Source: an uncultured Nocardiaceae bacterium
Lineage (GTDB): Bacteria; Actinomycetota; Actinomycetes; Mycobacteriales; Mycobacteriaceae
DNA length: 64,000 nt
Direction of reading: 5' to 3'
Assembly: GCA_936936565.1 (NCBI GenBank)
Contig: CAKZIX010000121.1
Span: 1-64,000, forward strand
Within the stretch, counting starts at the first letter, position 1; every line of letters begins with the position of its first letter. Position numbers and translations under genes: made by a program. Below are positions 50,634-58,748 of this stretch, piece after piece. Below the pieces are notes generated by a model. The model made no database searches and was not told where the DNA came from. It saw only the letters and a program-made list of their open reading frames with translations.

Positions 50634-52088
50634 GTGGACGAACGCGCGCTCATCGAATCGATCCAGCCCAAGCTCTGGATCGGCGGTGAATTCGTCGACG
50701 CCGAGAACGGTGCGACATTCCCCGTGGAGAACCCAGCGGATCCAGCCGTTCCGCTCACCCACGTCGCCGACGCCAGCCCCGCCGACGGGATGCGCGCCCT
50801 CGACGCGGCCGTTGCCGCGCAAGCCGACTGGGCGGCAACCCCCGCACGCAAGCGCAGTGAGATCTTGCGGGCGGTGTACGAGAAGATCACCGCCCGCGCC
50901 GAGGACATGGCGCTGCTGATGTCGTTGGAGATGGGCAAGGCGCTGGCCGAAAGCCGCAACGAGGTGGCCTACGGCGCCGAGTTCTTCCGCTGGTTCGCCG
51001 AGGAGGCCGTCCGGGTGCACGGCCGCTATCAGCATGCGCCGGCCGGCACCGGCCGGATTCTGGTGCACCAGCAGCCGGTCGGGCCGTGTCTGGCGATCAC
51101 GCCGTGGAACTTCCCGCTCGCGATGGGCACCCGCAAGATCGGCCCGGCACTGGCGGCCGGCTGCACCATGATCGTCAAGCCGGCTTCGGAGACGCCGTTG
51201 ACCATGCTGTTGCTGGCGCAGCTGCTGGGCGAGGCCGGGCTGCCCGCCGGTGTGCTGTCGGTGCTCACGTGCCGGCATCCGGGCCCGGTCACCGGGCCGA
51301 TCATCGACGATCCGCGGCTGCGCAAACTCACCTTCACCGGCTCTACGCAGGTCGGCCGGAAGTTGGTGGAGCAGTCGGCGAACCGGCTGTTGCGCACGTC
51401 GATGGAACTGGGCGGCAACGCGCCGTTCGTGGTGTTCGAGGACGCCGACCTCGAGGCCGCGGTCGAGGGTGCGATGCAGGCGAAGATGCGCAACGGCGGC
51501 GAGGCCTGCACCGCCGCGAACCGCTTCCACGTGCAGAACTCCGTGCGTGCGCAGTTCACGAAGCTGTTCGTCGAGCGGATGTCGCAGGTGCGGCTCGGCC
51601 CCGGCACGGACCCGGATTCGACCCTCGGCCCTCTGGTCAACGAGAAGCAGCGCGGCATCGTCAGCGAACTCGTCGACGACGCCGTTGCCAAGGGCGCGCA
51701 GGTGGTGTTGGGGGGATCGGTGCCCGACCGGACCGGCTGGTTCTATCCGGCGACAGTGTTGTCGGACGTGCCGTCGGGCGCGCGGATTCTGCGGGAAGAG
51801 GTGTTCGGGCCCGTCGCCCCGATCGCCGGTTTCGACACCGAGGCCGAGGCGATCGCGGCGGCGAACGACACCGAATACGGCCTGGTCGCCTACGTGTACA
51901 CGCAGAGTCTGGACCGCGCGCTGCGCGTCGGCGAGGCGCTGGAGACGGGCATGGTCGGGATCAACCGCGGTGTCATCTCGGACCCGGCGGCACCCTTCGG
52001 CGGCGTCAAAGCCTCCGGCTTCGGCCGCGAAGGCGGATTCGAAGGCATCGAAGAGTACCTGGAAACGAAGTATCTAGCCCTGCAGTGA
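50634..52088 (+). CDS. NAD(P)-dependent aldehyde dehydrogenase, succinate-semialdehyde type
   Basis: A 484-residue aldehyde dehydrogenase similar to GabD. AITPWNFPLAMGTRKIGPALAAGC and GSTQVGRKL bind the cofactor; catalytic Glu lies in MELGGNAPF and catalytic Cys in NGGEACTAANRF. LREEVFGPVAPI and PFGGVKASGFGREGG complete the family pattern. Succinate semialdehyde is the likely substrate by similarity. The gene stands between pgi and chorismate mutase, where I do not recall one in M. tuberculosis. GTG 50634 is the start. Confidence 0.88.
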   Translation: MDERALIESIQPKLWIGGEFVDAENGATFPVENPADPAVPLTHVADASPADGMRALDAAVAAQADWAATPARKRSEILRAVYEKITARAEDMALLMSLEMGKALAESRNEVAYGAEFFRWFAEEAVRVHGRYQHAPAGTGRILVHQQPVGPCLAITPWNFPLAMGTRKIGPALAAGCTMIVKPASETPLTMLLLAQLLGEAGLPAGVLSVLTCRHPGPVTGPIIDDPRLRKLTFTGSTQVGRKLVEQSANRLLRTSMELGGNAPFVVFEDADLEAAVEGAMQAKMRNGGEACTAANRFHVQNSVRAQFTKLFVERMSQVRLGPGTDPDSTLGPLVNEKQRGIVSELVDDAVAKGAQVVLGGSVPDRTGWFYPATVLSDVPSGARILREEVFGPVAPIAGFDTEAEAIAAANDTEYGLVAYVYTQSLDRALRVGEALETGMVGINRGVISDPAAPFGGVKASGFGREGGFEGIEEYLETKYLALQ

Positions 52089-52227
52089 GCGGCGGAAGCC
52101 TCCGCGTCTGCGGTGCGACCCGATCGAGCCGATTGTCGACGGGCCCCGGCGCGAGCGCAGTGCGTTCACACGCGTCCGGCCTGAAGCTGGTTGACCGAAG
52201 TGCCCCGGGCACGAGCGCAGCGAGTGC

Positions 52228-52343
52228 GTTCGCGCGCCCGCGTGGTCTGGACTGAGGAGCGATCGCGAGCGCTAGCGAGCGAAGCGACGAGGGAAGACCA
52301 CGCGAGGCAAGGCGCGCGAACCCGCGGCGGCGAAGCCGCCGCC
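52228..52343. repeat. intergenic repeat R1, copy B, inside a large inverted repeat
   Basis: Copy of the element at 21081-21132 (52292-52343), ending in the hairpin GCGGCGGC-GAA-GCCGCCGC (52324-52342). Here GTTCGCGCGCC...CGCGTGGTC (52228-52247) pairs with 52296-52321 apart from a 6-base bulge, giving a long stem around a loop rich in GAGCG/AGCGA motifs. It lies between two convergent genes and could end transcription from both sides. The remainder of the gap 52089-52347 holds nothing else. Confidence 0.75.
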
Positions 52344-52347
52344 AATG

Positions 52348-52662
52348 CTAGTGCCCGAGGCGGCCGCGGCCGAGGCGCAGCAGCAGCATGGCGAGCGTGT
52401 GGCCTTCCTGGCCGAGTTCGCTGAAGCGCTCGAGGACTTTCATTTCGCGGCTGTGCACCAAGCGTGTGCCACCCGAGGCCATCCGTGTGCGACCGATGAT
52501 GCGGGAGACCTCGGTGCGGCGTTTGATGGCGGCCAGGATCTCGGCGTCGAGTCGATCGATCTCCTTGCGGAGCTCTTCGATCTGGGCCTCGGAAGGCTTG
52601 CCCGCAGGCGGCGTGTCTGACGCAGAAGGATCTGGCACGGGTGTTCTCGCTGGGCTGCTCAT
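52348..52662 (-). CDS. chorismate mutase (AroQ-delta, Rv0948c-like)
   Basis: A 104-residue all-helical AroQ enzyme converting chorismate to prephenate for Phe and Tyr synthesis. The conserved core IEELRKEIDRLDAEILAAIKRRTEVSRIIGRTRMASGGTRLVHSREMKVLERF holds the active-site Arg and Lys residues. As in the M. tuberculosis enzyme it lies next to pcrA, and probably depends on DAHP synthase for full activity (known for that family). The C-terminal residues LRLGRGRLGH resemble the family's control tail. GAGGAGA precedes ATG 52662. Confidence 0.92.
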   Translation of the reverse strand: MSSPARTPVPDPSASDTPPAGKPSEAQIEELRKEIDRLDAEILAAIKRRTEVSRIIGRTRMASGGTRLVHSREMKVLERFSELGQEGHTLAMLLLRLGRGRLGH

Positions 52663-53052
52663 ATCTTCTCCTCGTCTCAGAACGTGGATCGGCGGAGGCT
52701 TGGACGCCGTTACCGATTACGTTCCTCTCCACGAAACATTCCGGTGCCCTTTTTGAGGGACTGGATTCGTGGACTGGTTCTTTGCAGTGCGCAAATCCTG
52801 GCAGCTGGTCGGCTATCAGGCGATCCAACGGAACCGTCGCTGATCGCCCGTCCAGTTTGCCACGGGTGCCAAGATCGGCAAAACCGACCCTAGCGCGGTT
52901 GGCCTCGTCTCGCCATTCTGGCCGCGGCACCATCCCTGACCTGCGCACTTAACCCGTTGTTCAAGTCACGTACCGGCGCCGGGATGGGCTCTCAGGAATC
53001 TCTCAGCGTTCGCTGCGGGCGTGTCGTACCCGGCTTGTAGCGTTGACCGACA
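52663..53052. promoter_or_regulatory. 390-bp divergent promoter region with tandem CTCTCAG sites
   Basis: No gene is visible between chorismate mutase and pcrA. CTCTCAG occurs twice, at 52989-52995 and 53000-53006, with an 11-bp period (one helical turn), as for OmpR-type response regulators. A TAGCGT box (53038-53043) lies nine bases before the pcrA ATG and could give a nearly leaderless message. Confidence 0.35.
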
Positions 53053-55578
53053 ATGGAAGCGATGGTCGAGCACGCACAAGAGGTCGAGCAACTGCTCGAC
53101 GGACTCAATCCCCAGCAGCGCGAGGCGGTGGTACACGCCGGTTCGCCGCTGCTCATCGTCGCGGGCGCCGGGTCCGGCAAGACGGCGGTGCTCACCCGCC
53201 GCATTGCCTACTTGCTGGCGGCGCGCGGGGTCGGCACCGGGCAGATTCTCGCGATCACGTTCACCAACAAGGCCGCCGCCGAGATGCGCGAGCGAGTGGT
53301 CGGGCTGGTGGGTCCCAAGGCACGCAACATGTGGGTGTCCACGTTCCACTCCAGCTGTGTGCGGATCCTGCGCATGCAGTCGGCGCTGCTGCCCGGCCTC
53401 AACTCGAACTTCTCCATCTACGATGCCGACGATTCGCGCCGCCTGCTGCAGATGATCGCGCGGGATCTGGAGCTGGATCCGAAGAAGTATCCGGCCCGTC
53501 TGTTGAGCACCGCCATTTCGAACCTCAAGAACGAGCTGATCGGTCCCGAGCAGGCGCTGGACGATGCCGAGAAACAGCACGCCGAGCTGCCGAAGATCGT
53601 CGCCCGCACGTTCGAGCTCTATCAGCGGCGGCTGCGCGGGGCCAACGCCCTTGACTTCGACGATCTGATCGGCGAGACGGTGGCCCTGCTGCAGCATCAT
53701 CCGCAGGTTGCCGACTACTACCGCCGCCGCTTCCGGCATGTGCTGGTCGACGAGTATCAGGACACCAACCACGCGCAGTACGTGCTGGTCCGCGAACTCA
53801 CCTCCGGGTCGGCGGATGTCACGCCGTCGGAACTGTGCGTGGTGGGTGATGCGGATCAGTCGATCTATGCTTTCCGCGGTGCCACCATCCGCAACATCGA
53901 GGAATTCGAGCGGGATTATCCTGAGGCGAAAACCATTCTGCTGGAACAGAATTACCGTTCCACGCAGAACATTCTGTCGGCTGCGAACCGGCTCATCGCG
54001 CGCAACGAGAACCGTCGGGACAAGCGCTTGTGGACCGACGCCGGCGACGGCGAACTGATCGTCGGATACGTCGCGGACAACGAGCACGACGAGGCATCGT
54101 TCGTCGCGCGCGAGATCGACCGGCTGGTGGACGGCGGCGAGGCCAAGTTCAGCGACGTCGCGGTGTTCTATCGCACCAACAACAACTCGCGACCGTTCGA
54201 AGAGATCTTCATCCGGCTGGGGCTGCCGTACAAGGTAGTCGGCGGTGTGCGCTTCTACGAGCGCAAGGAGGTCAAAGACGCCGTCGCCTATCTGCGGGTG
54301 CTGGACAATCCCGAAGACGCGGTGAACTTGCGGCGCATCCTGAACTATCCGCGTCGCGGTATCGGCGATCGTGCCGAGGCGTGCGTCGCGGTGCATGCCG
54401 AGCAGCGCAACATCAGCTTTGCGCGGGCGCTCGTCGAAGCCGCCGCCGGGCGGGTGCCGCTGCTGAACACCCGGTCGCAAAAGTCGATCGCGGCGTTCCT
54501 GGATCTCATGGACGGCTTGCGCGAGCTGATGCAGCCAGATCCGGAGTCGGGCTTCTTCGACGTCGGCGATGTCATCGAGGCGATCATCGACCGCACCGGT
54601 TATCGGGCCGAACTCGAGAGTTCCAGTGATCCTCAAGACGGCGCCCGCTTGGACAATCTCAACGAACTGGTCAGCGTCGCAAGAGAATTCAGTGCCGACG
54701 CGCGCAACGCCGCGAGCCTGGTGCAGGCCGAAGCTGTCGTCGCGGCGATGGGTTACCCCGCCGACGACAGTGGGGTTGCGCCCTATCCGGCGGACGACGA
54801 GGTCGGTGCAGCAGCGGCGCAGCTCGAGCTCGGTCTTGCCGACGAGCCGGTGCCCGGCGATGCCCCGGAGGCGGCCGTGGCTGCCGAGGGCGAGCCGGAT
54901 CCGGGCTCGGTGGCGGCATTCCTGGAGCGGGTGTCGCTGGTCGCCGACGCCGACCAGTTGCCCGACACCGGTGACGGCGTGATCACGATGATGACGCTGC
55001 ACACCGCGAAGGGCCTGGAGTTCCCGGTCGTGTTCGTCAGCGGCTGGGAAGACGGGCAGTTCCCGCACATGCGTGCCCTCGGTGATCCGGCCGAGTTGTC
55101 CGAGGAACGCCGGTTGGCGTATGTCGGCATTACTCGCGCCCGGCGCCGGCTGTATCTCAGCCGCGCGATCATGCGGTCGGCGTGGGGCCAGCCGGTGTCC
55201 AATCCGGAATCACGTTTTCTGCAGGAGATTCCGAACGAGCTGATCGACTGGCGCCGGCTCGATCCCGGAAAGACGCTGGGCGGCGGTGCAATCGGACGGG
55301 GTGATCGCGAGCGAGACTGGGCGCGTCCGGGGTTCCGTGCGCCGCGCGGCGAGCGCACCGAGAGCTTCGGCGCGGCGCGCCCGCGGCCGGGTTCGGTGCG
55401 CGGTGGGCGCAGCGGCCTGGTGCTCGACGTGGGCAACCGGGTCAGCCACGACAAGTACGGCCTCGGCACCGTGGTGGAGAAGACAGCTCTCGGCGCCACG
55501 GAAAGCTGGGTGATCGACTTCGGCACCGTGAAGGTGCGCCTGATGGACGTCAAGGGCATCCCGATGACCAAGCTCTAG
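53053..55578 (+). CDS. pcrA: ATP-dependent DNA helicase PcrA/UvrD1
   Basis: An 841-residue superfamily 1A 3'-5' helicase acting in nucleotide-excision repair and replication restart. All motifs are readable: Q-motif LNPQQREAV, Walker A AGAGSGKT, Ia ITFTNKAAAEM, II VLVDEYQDTN, III VVGDADQSIYAFRGA, IV EQNYRSTQNIL, V TLHTAKGLEFPVVFVSGWEDGQFP, VI VGITRARRRLYL. An acidic, Ala-rich insert lies at ~575-620. The C-terminal ~60 residues form the Tudor-like domain (VGNRVSHDKYGLGTVV) that binds RNA polymerase in relatives. Confidence 0.97.
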   Translation: MEAMVEHAQEVEQLLDGLNPQQREAVVHAGSPLLIVAGAGSGKTAVLTRRIAYLLAARGVGTGQILAITFTNKAAAEMRERVVGLVGPKARNMWVSTFHSSCVRILRMQSALLPGLNSNFSIYDADDSRRLLQMIARDLELDPKKYPARLLSTAISNLKNELIGPEQALDDAEKQHAELPKIVARTFELYQRRLRGANALDFDDLIGETVALLQHHPQVADYYRRRFRHVLVDEYQDTNHAQYVLVRELTSGSADVTPSELCVVGDADQSIYAFRGATIRNIEEFERDYPEAKTILLEQNYRSTQNILSAANRLIARNENRRDKRLWTDAGDGELIVGYVADNEHDEASFVAREIDRLVDGGEAKFSDVAVFYRTNNNSRPFEEIFIRLGLPYKVVGGVRFYERKEVKDAVAYLRVLDNPEDAVNLRRILNYPRRGIGDRAEACVAVHAEQRNISFARALVEAAAGRVPLLNTRSQKSIAAFLDLMDGLRELMQPDPESGFFDVGDVIEAIIDRTGYRAELESSSDPQDGARLDNLNELVSVAREFSADARNAASLVQAEAVVAAMGYPADDSGVAPYPADDEVGAAAAQLELGLADEPVPGDAPEAAVAAEGEPDPGSVAAFLERVSLVADADQLPDTGDGVITMMTLHTAKGLEFPVVFVSGWEDGQFPHMRALGDPAELSEERRLAYVGITRARRRLYLSRAIMRSAWGQPVSNPESRFLQEIPNELIDWRRLDPGKTLGGGAIGRGDRERDWARPGFRAPRGERTESFGAARPRPGSVRGGRSGLVLDVGNRVSHDKYGLGTVVEKTALGATESWVIDFGTVKVRLMDVKGIPMTKL

Positions 55579-55591
55579 GACGCACAAAGAA

Positions 55592-55618
55592 GGCGGGGGC
55601 GAACGTATCGCCCCCGCC
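55592..55618. terminator. bidirectional terminator between pcrA and M23 gene
   Basis: GGCGGGGGCGA (55592-55602) pairs perfectly with 55608-55618 around the loop ACGTA, followed by TACTTTT on the plus strand. It lies 13 bp past pcrA and 13 bp past the convergent M23 gene, so it can end both. Confidence 0.9.
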
Positions 55619-55631
55619 TACTTTTCAGGTT

Positions 55632-56780
55632 CTAGTCGCGCTCGACGCCGAGGCTGATGCCGCGCGAGGCCAGCCACGGAATCGGGTCGACCTTGTCGAC
55701 GCCGTTGAGCCACACCTCGAAGTGCACGTGCGGGCCGGTGGAGAAGCCGCGGTTGCCCATCGTGGCGATCTGGTCGCCGGCCATGACGCGCTGGCCCTTT
55801 TGCACGGTGGCGGTGTCGATGTGGCCGTAGATGGTCACGGTGCCGTCGTTGTGCTTGAGGCGTACCCACATGCCGAATCCGGCGGCCGGGCCGGCCTCGA
55901 TCACTTCCGCGTCGGCGACCGCATAGATGGGCGTGCCGATGCGGTTGGCGATGTCGACGCCGGTGTGCAGCGCGCCCCAGCGCATGCCGAAGTTGGACGT
56001 GTACGCCCCTTCGGTGAACTTCGCGAACATCGGCCGACGGGCGGCTGCCTCGCGGGCGGCGCGTTCGCTGGCGGACTTCTGGCCCTTGGCGAGCAGCTGG
56101 TTGAACTGCTTCATGTCGACCGGTGCGGCGACGTCGAGCACCTGCGGGGCCTGCGAGAGCTGCACGTGATTGGAGCCGGACACGGCCGGAGCGGCACCGA
56201 GATCGGCCGCCTGGGCGACATCGGCGACGGCTGGATCGTGGCTGCCTGCGGCGGCCTGCCCGGCGGCGACCACGGCACCTGCGGCGACGGCGACGACCGC
56301 GGCGCGACCCTTGAGGCCGGTGGGCGGTGCGGGCAGCCGGTGCGCGCCGATGCGGCGGCCGGACGCGTCGTCGTCGGCGCCGGCGGGCGCCGGTACGGGA
56401 CGTTCGGAATAGAACTCCGGGTCCTCGGGTTCGGCAAAGAAGTTGGAGTTCGGCTCGGCGGGGAACTCGATGCGCTCGCCGGCGATGGTGGTGAAGCTGA
56501 AGGACTGAGCATCGCGATGGAAGCCGGAATCGGCGCCTTCGGGCTTGCGGCGGCGACCGCCGCTGGGCGCGATCTGGCGGACGCGGCTGGCACGCGGGAG
56601 ACGGGCATCGTCGATCTCGGGCTGGTCGTTGTACCAGGACCGCGCGTAACGATTCCCCGGCTCGGAGTGATTACCGAACGGCGACTGCTCGTCGGACAGG
56701 AAATCGACTCGGCCCGCAGGAAGCTCCTGCTGCGTGGTCCCATGTCGACCGGCCATCAACGGACTGCGTTGGTAGGTCAA
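55632..56780 (-). CDS. membrane-anchored M23 peptidase (Rv0950c-like)
   Basis: A 382-residue protein. About 150 polar residues lie inside the cell, then one membrane segment (GRAAVVAVAAGAVVAAGQAAAG), a short helical stretch (KQFNQLLAKGQKSASERAAREAAARR), and an external M23 domain with HTGVD and HVHFEVW zinc motifs intact. It should cut peptidoglycan peptides. TTG 56780 follows GAGGAGGA; ATG 56756 is the alternative. A CRP/GlxR-type site lies ~105 bp upstream. M. tuberculosis has its counterpart in the same place. Confidence 0.88.
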   Translation of the reverse strand: MTYQRSPLMAGRHGTTQQELPAGRVDFLSDEQSPFGNHSEPGNRYARSWYNDQPEIDDARLPRASRVRQIAPSGGRRRKPEGADSGFHRDAQSFSFTTIAGERIEFPAEPNSNFFAEPEDPEFYSERPVPAPAGADDDASGRRIGAHRLPAPPTGLKGRAAVVAVAAGAVVAAGQAAAGSHDPAVADVAQAADLGAAPAVSGSNHVQLSQAPQVLDVAAPVDMKQFNQLLAKGQKSASERAAREAAARRPMFAKFTEGAYTSNFGMRWGALHTGVDIANRIGTPIYAVADAEVIEAGPAAGFGMWVRLKHNDGTVTIYGHIDTATVQKGQRVMAGDQIATMGNRGFSTGPHVHFEVWLNGVDKVDPIPWLASRGISLGVERD

Positions 56781-56883
56781 GGCCTGCCGTCCTCCTCGTC
56801 GTGACCTGGCTGTGACTCGGACCCCGGAACGGTAACGGGGCAATCGCGAGCGGCGCAAGCGGACGACGTAAACTTGGCGCCAA

Positions 56884-56899
56884 TGTGAGATTCATCACA
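56884..56899. promoter_or_regulatory. perfect CRP/GlxR-type site TGTGA-N6-TCACA
   Basis: TGTGAGATTCATCACA fits the cAMP-receptor consensus at all ten fixed bases. It overlaps a second, odd palindrome ATCACA-G-TGTGAT on its right and abuts TTGGCGCCAA (56874-56883) on its left. It lies in the 285-bp gap between the M23 gene and the divergent membrane protein. Confidence 0.75.
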
Positions 56900-57064
56900 G
56901 TGTGATCTGCGGATATGTAGAGAATCACAAACTGTCGAGGCGTTATCGAGACAAGCGGTGTCGCACGTTCACAAAGACTTGCGCCATCACGATATGGGAC
57001 GAACACCCGAACATCGCCGCGGCGTTGGAGTTGTGTCGTGCCGCGGTGTCATAGGGTCGCCGCT

Positions 57065-58633
57065 GTGGCGCAGGTTGCGGAGGCTCGGCTGCCGATCGTT
57101 GCCGTCGCGCTGGCCGGGCTCGGTGCGCTGGCGCTGTCGATCGCACCCATTCTGGGACTCGGGCCGCTCGCGCCTGCAGTAGTCGTCGCGGCGCTGGTGG
57201 CGCTCGCGGTCCCGATCGGCGCGGCCACTGGGCTACGTCGCGGCGCCGCCGACCTCGCGTGCGGGCTGCTTGCGGGCGCCGGGCCGATCGCGCTGGCTCT
57301 CGTCGCTTTCGACATCGATTTCCTGCGTAAGCCGATCGACGCGAACCGCTTCGAACTGCTGCGCCCGACCACCGCCGCGGATACCGCCGCGAGTGCCGCG
57401 GGCGCGGTCGCGCTCGCCGGGCATCTGCTGATCGTCGGGGCGGCCGGGGTCGCGTTCTTTGCGTTGCGGGCGCGCGCGGACGACGCCGGTCCGCTCGTCA
57501 CGCGCGCCGCGCGGTGGTGGAGCGCGGCCATCGCAGTCGCTGCGGTGCTGACCGCCGCCGCCGTTTTCGCGGCGCCCTGGTCGACCGCGGATCCGGTTCT
57601 CGTGGTGCGCGCGGCGGTCGAGACGTCCGCGTTCGCGGCGACGGCCGGGCTGGCGGCCGCGCTGCTCCTCGTCGTGGCGGTCACCTTGACGTCGTCGGGA
57701 TCGGCGGCACCGATCGTGGGTGCCGCGCTGACGGTCTGCATGCTCACCGGTACGCGCGCGATGGCCGGTGTGGCGGACGCGGAGTTGGCGACGACCCGCG
57801 CCGGCGCTGTCGCGGCGCTGGCGCCGATCGGGCTCGCGGCGCTGGCGCTGGCGGTGCCGACGCGGCGCGCCGGCACGGTCCGGTCGGTGCGAACCGACCC
57901 ACACCGGCTCGCCGGGGCGGCGGCACTGGTAACCGCGGCCCTTGCCGCGGCGGGTGCGCTGACTCCGGCGCTGTCGGTACCGCACGGCGTTGCGGTGCCG
58001 GACTTCACCTCGGCCCGCGCCGTCCTGATCGCCGCCATTGTGCTTGCGGGTGCCGCCGTGTGGCTGTTGTTCTCCGAGTTCGCGGCGCCGGTGCGTCCGG
58101 CGCTCGGCCCTGTTCTGTGCGCGCTCGTCGCGTCGATGTGGGCCGTCGGGCAAGACGTCGCGGACGCGCTGCAGGCACCCGGCGTGTCGGCCGGCCTCGG
58201 TGCGGTGCTGCTCGGGATCGCGCTGTTCGCGGCCGCGGGCACCGGGCTGTGCATCTGGTTCGCCGGGTCGGCCGAGCGCGACGACGTCGACACCAGCGCC
58301 GACGCGGAATTCCGGTGGGCCGTCGCGGGGCCGGCGCTGATCGCCGCGGTCGTCGCGAGCGCCGCGCTCGCGTCCGGGGTGTCGGGGCCACTGGACGGCT
58401 GGGGTCGAGCGGTGCTCGGAATCGGGCTGCTGGCCAGCGCGGTGGTGGCCGGCTGGGCCCGGCCCGAACGGGCTGTCGGGCTACTCGCCGGTAGCCTGAT
58501 GGCGGTCCTGATTTTTGCGGTATCGCGCCTGGTCGTCGCAGGTTTCGGGGCACCCGTCTGGATGGCCGCGGCGGCGGTCGCCGGATACCTCGTCGGATAT
58601 GTGAATTCCAGGCGAACGCGCCCGCCGGCGTGA
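57065..58633 (+). CDS. polytopic membrane protein of unknown function
   Basis: A 522-residue protein with about 13 membrane segments, very rich in Ala, Val and Leu. Polar loops contain DFLRKPIDANRFELLRPTTAADT and GSAERDDVDTSADAEFRW. I do not recognise the family. GTG 57065 lies seven bases after TAGGGT, with no ribosome site, suggesting a leaderless message. It lies between the M23 gene and sucC, where I recall no such gene in M. tuberculosis. Confidence 0.78.
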   Translation: MAQVAEARLPIVAVALAGLGALALSIAPILGLGPLAPAVVVAALVALAVPIGAATGLRRGAADLACGLLAGAGPIALALVAFDIDFLRKPIDANRFELLRPTTAADTAASAAGAVALAGHLLIVGAAGVAFFALRARADDAGPLVTRAARWWSAAIAVAAVLTAAAVFAAPWSTADPVLVVRAAVETSAFAATAGLAAALLLVVAVTLTSSGSAAPIVGAALTVCMLTGTRAMAGVADAELATTRAGAVAALAPIGLAALALAVPTRRAGTVRSVRTDPHRLAGAAALVTAALAAAGALTPALSVPHGVAVPDFTSARAVLIAAIVLAGAAVWLLFSEFAAPVRPALGPVLCALVASMWAVGQDVADALQAPGVSAGLGAVLLGIALFAAAGTGLCIWFAGSAERDDVDTSADAEFRWAVAGPALIAAVVASAALASGVSGPLDGWGRAVLGIGLLASAVVAGWARPERAVGLLAGSLMAVLIFAVSRLVVAGFGAPVWMAAAAVAGYLVGYVNSRRTRPPA

Positions 58634-58748
58634 ACTGGGCCACATACCATGTAGCCGGTCAATGCGGGCCTCGGCTGCAGGATTAAAGTCCGACGCGACC
58701 CGCTCCAACCCTGCTTGCGGGTGTCAACGTAGACGAGACGGTGAATAC

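Noticed and set aside
56781..57064. Possible riboswitch upstream of the second M23 gene
   Set aside because: No conserved core could be matched; the palindromes here fit protein-binding sites better.
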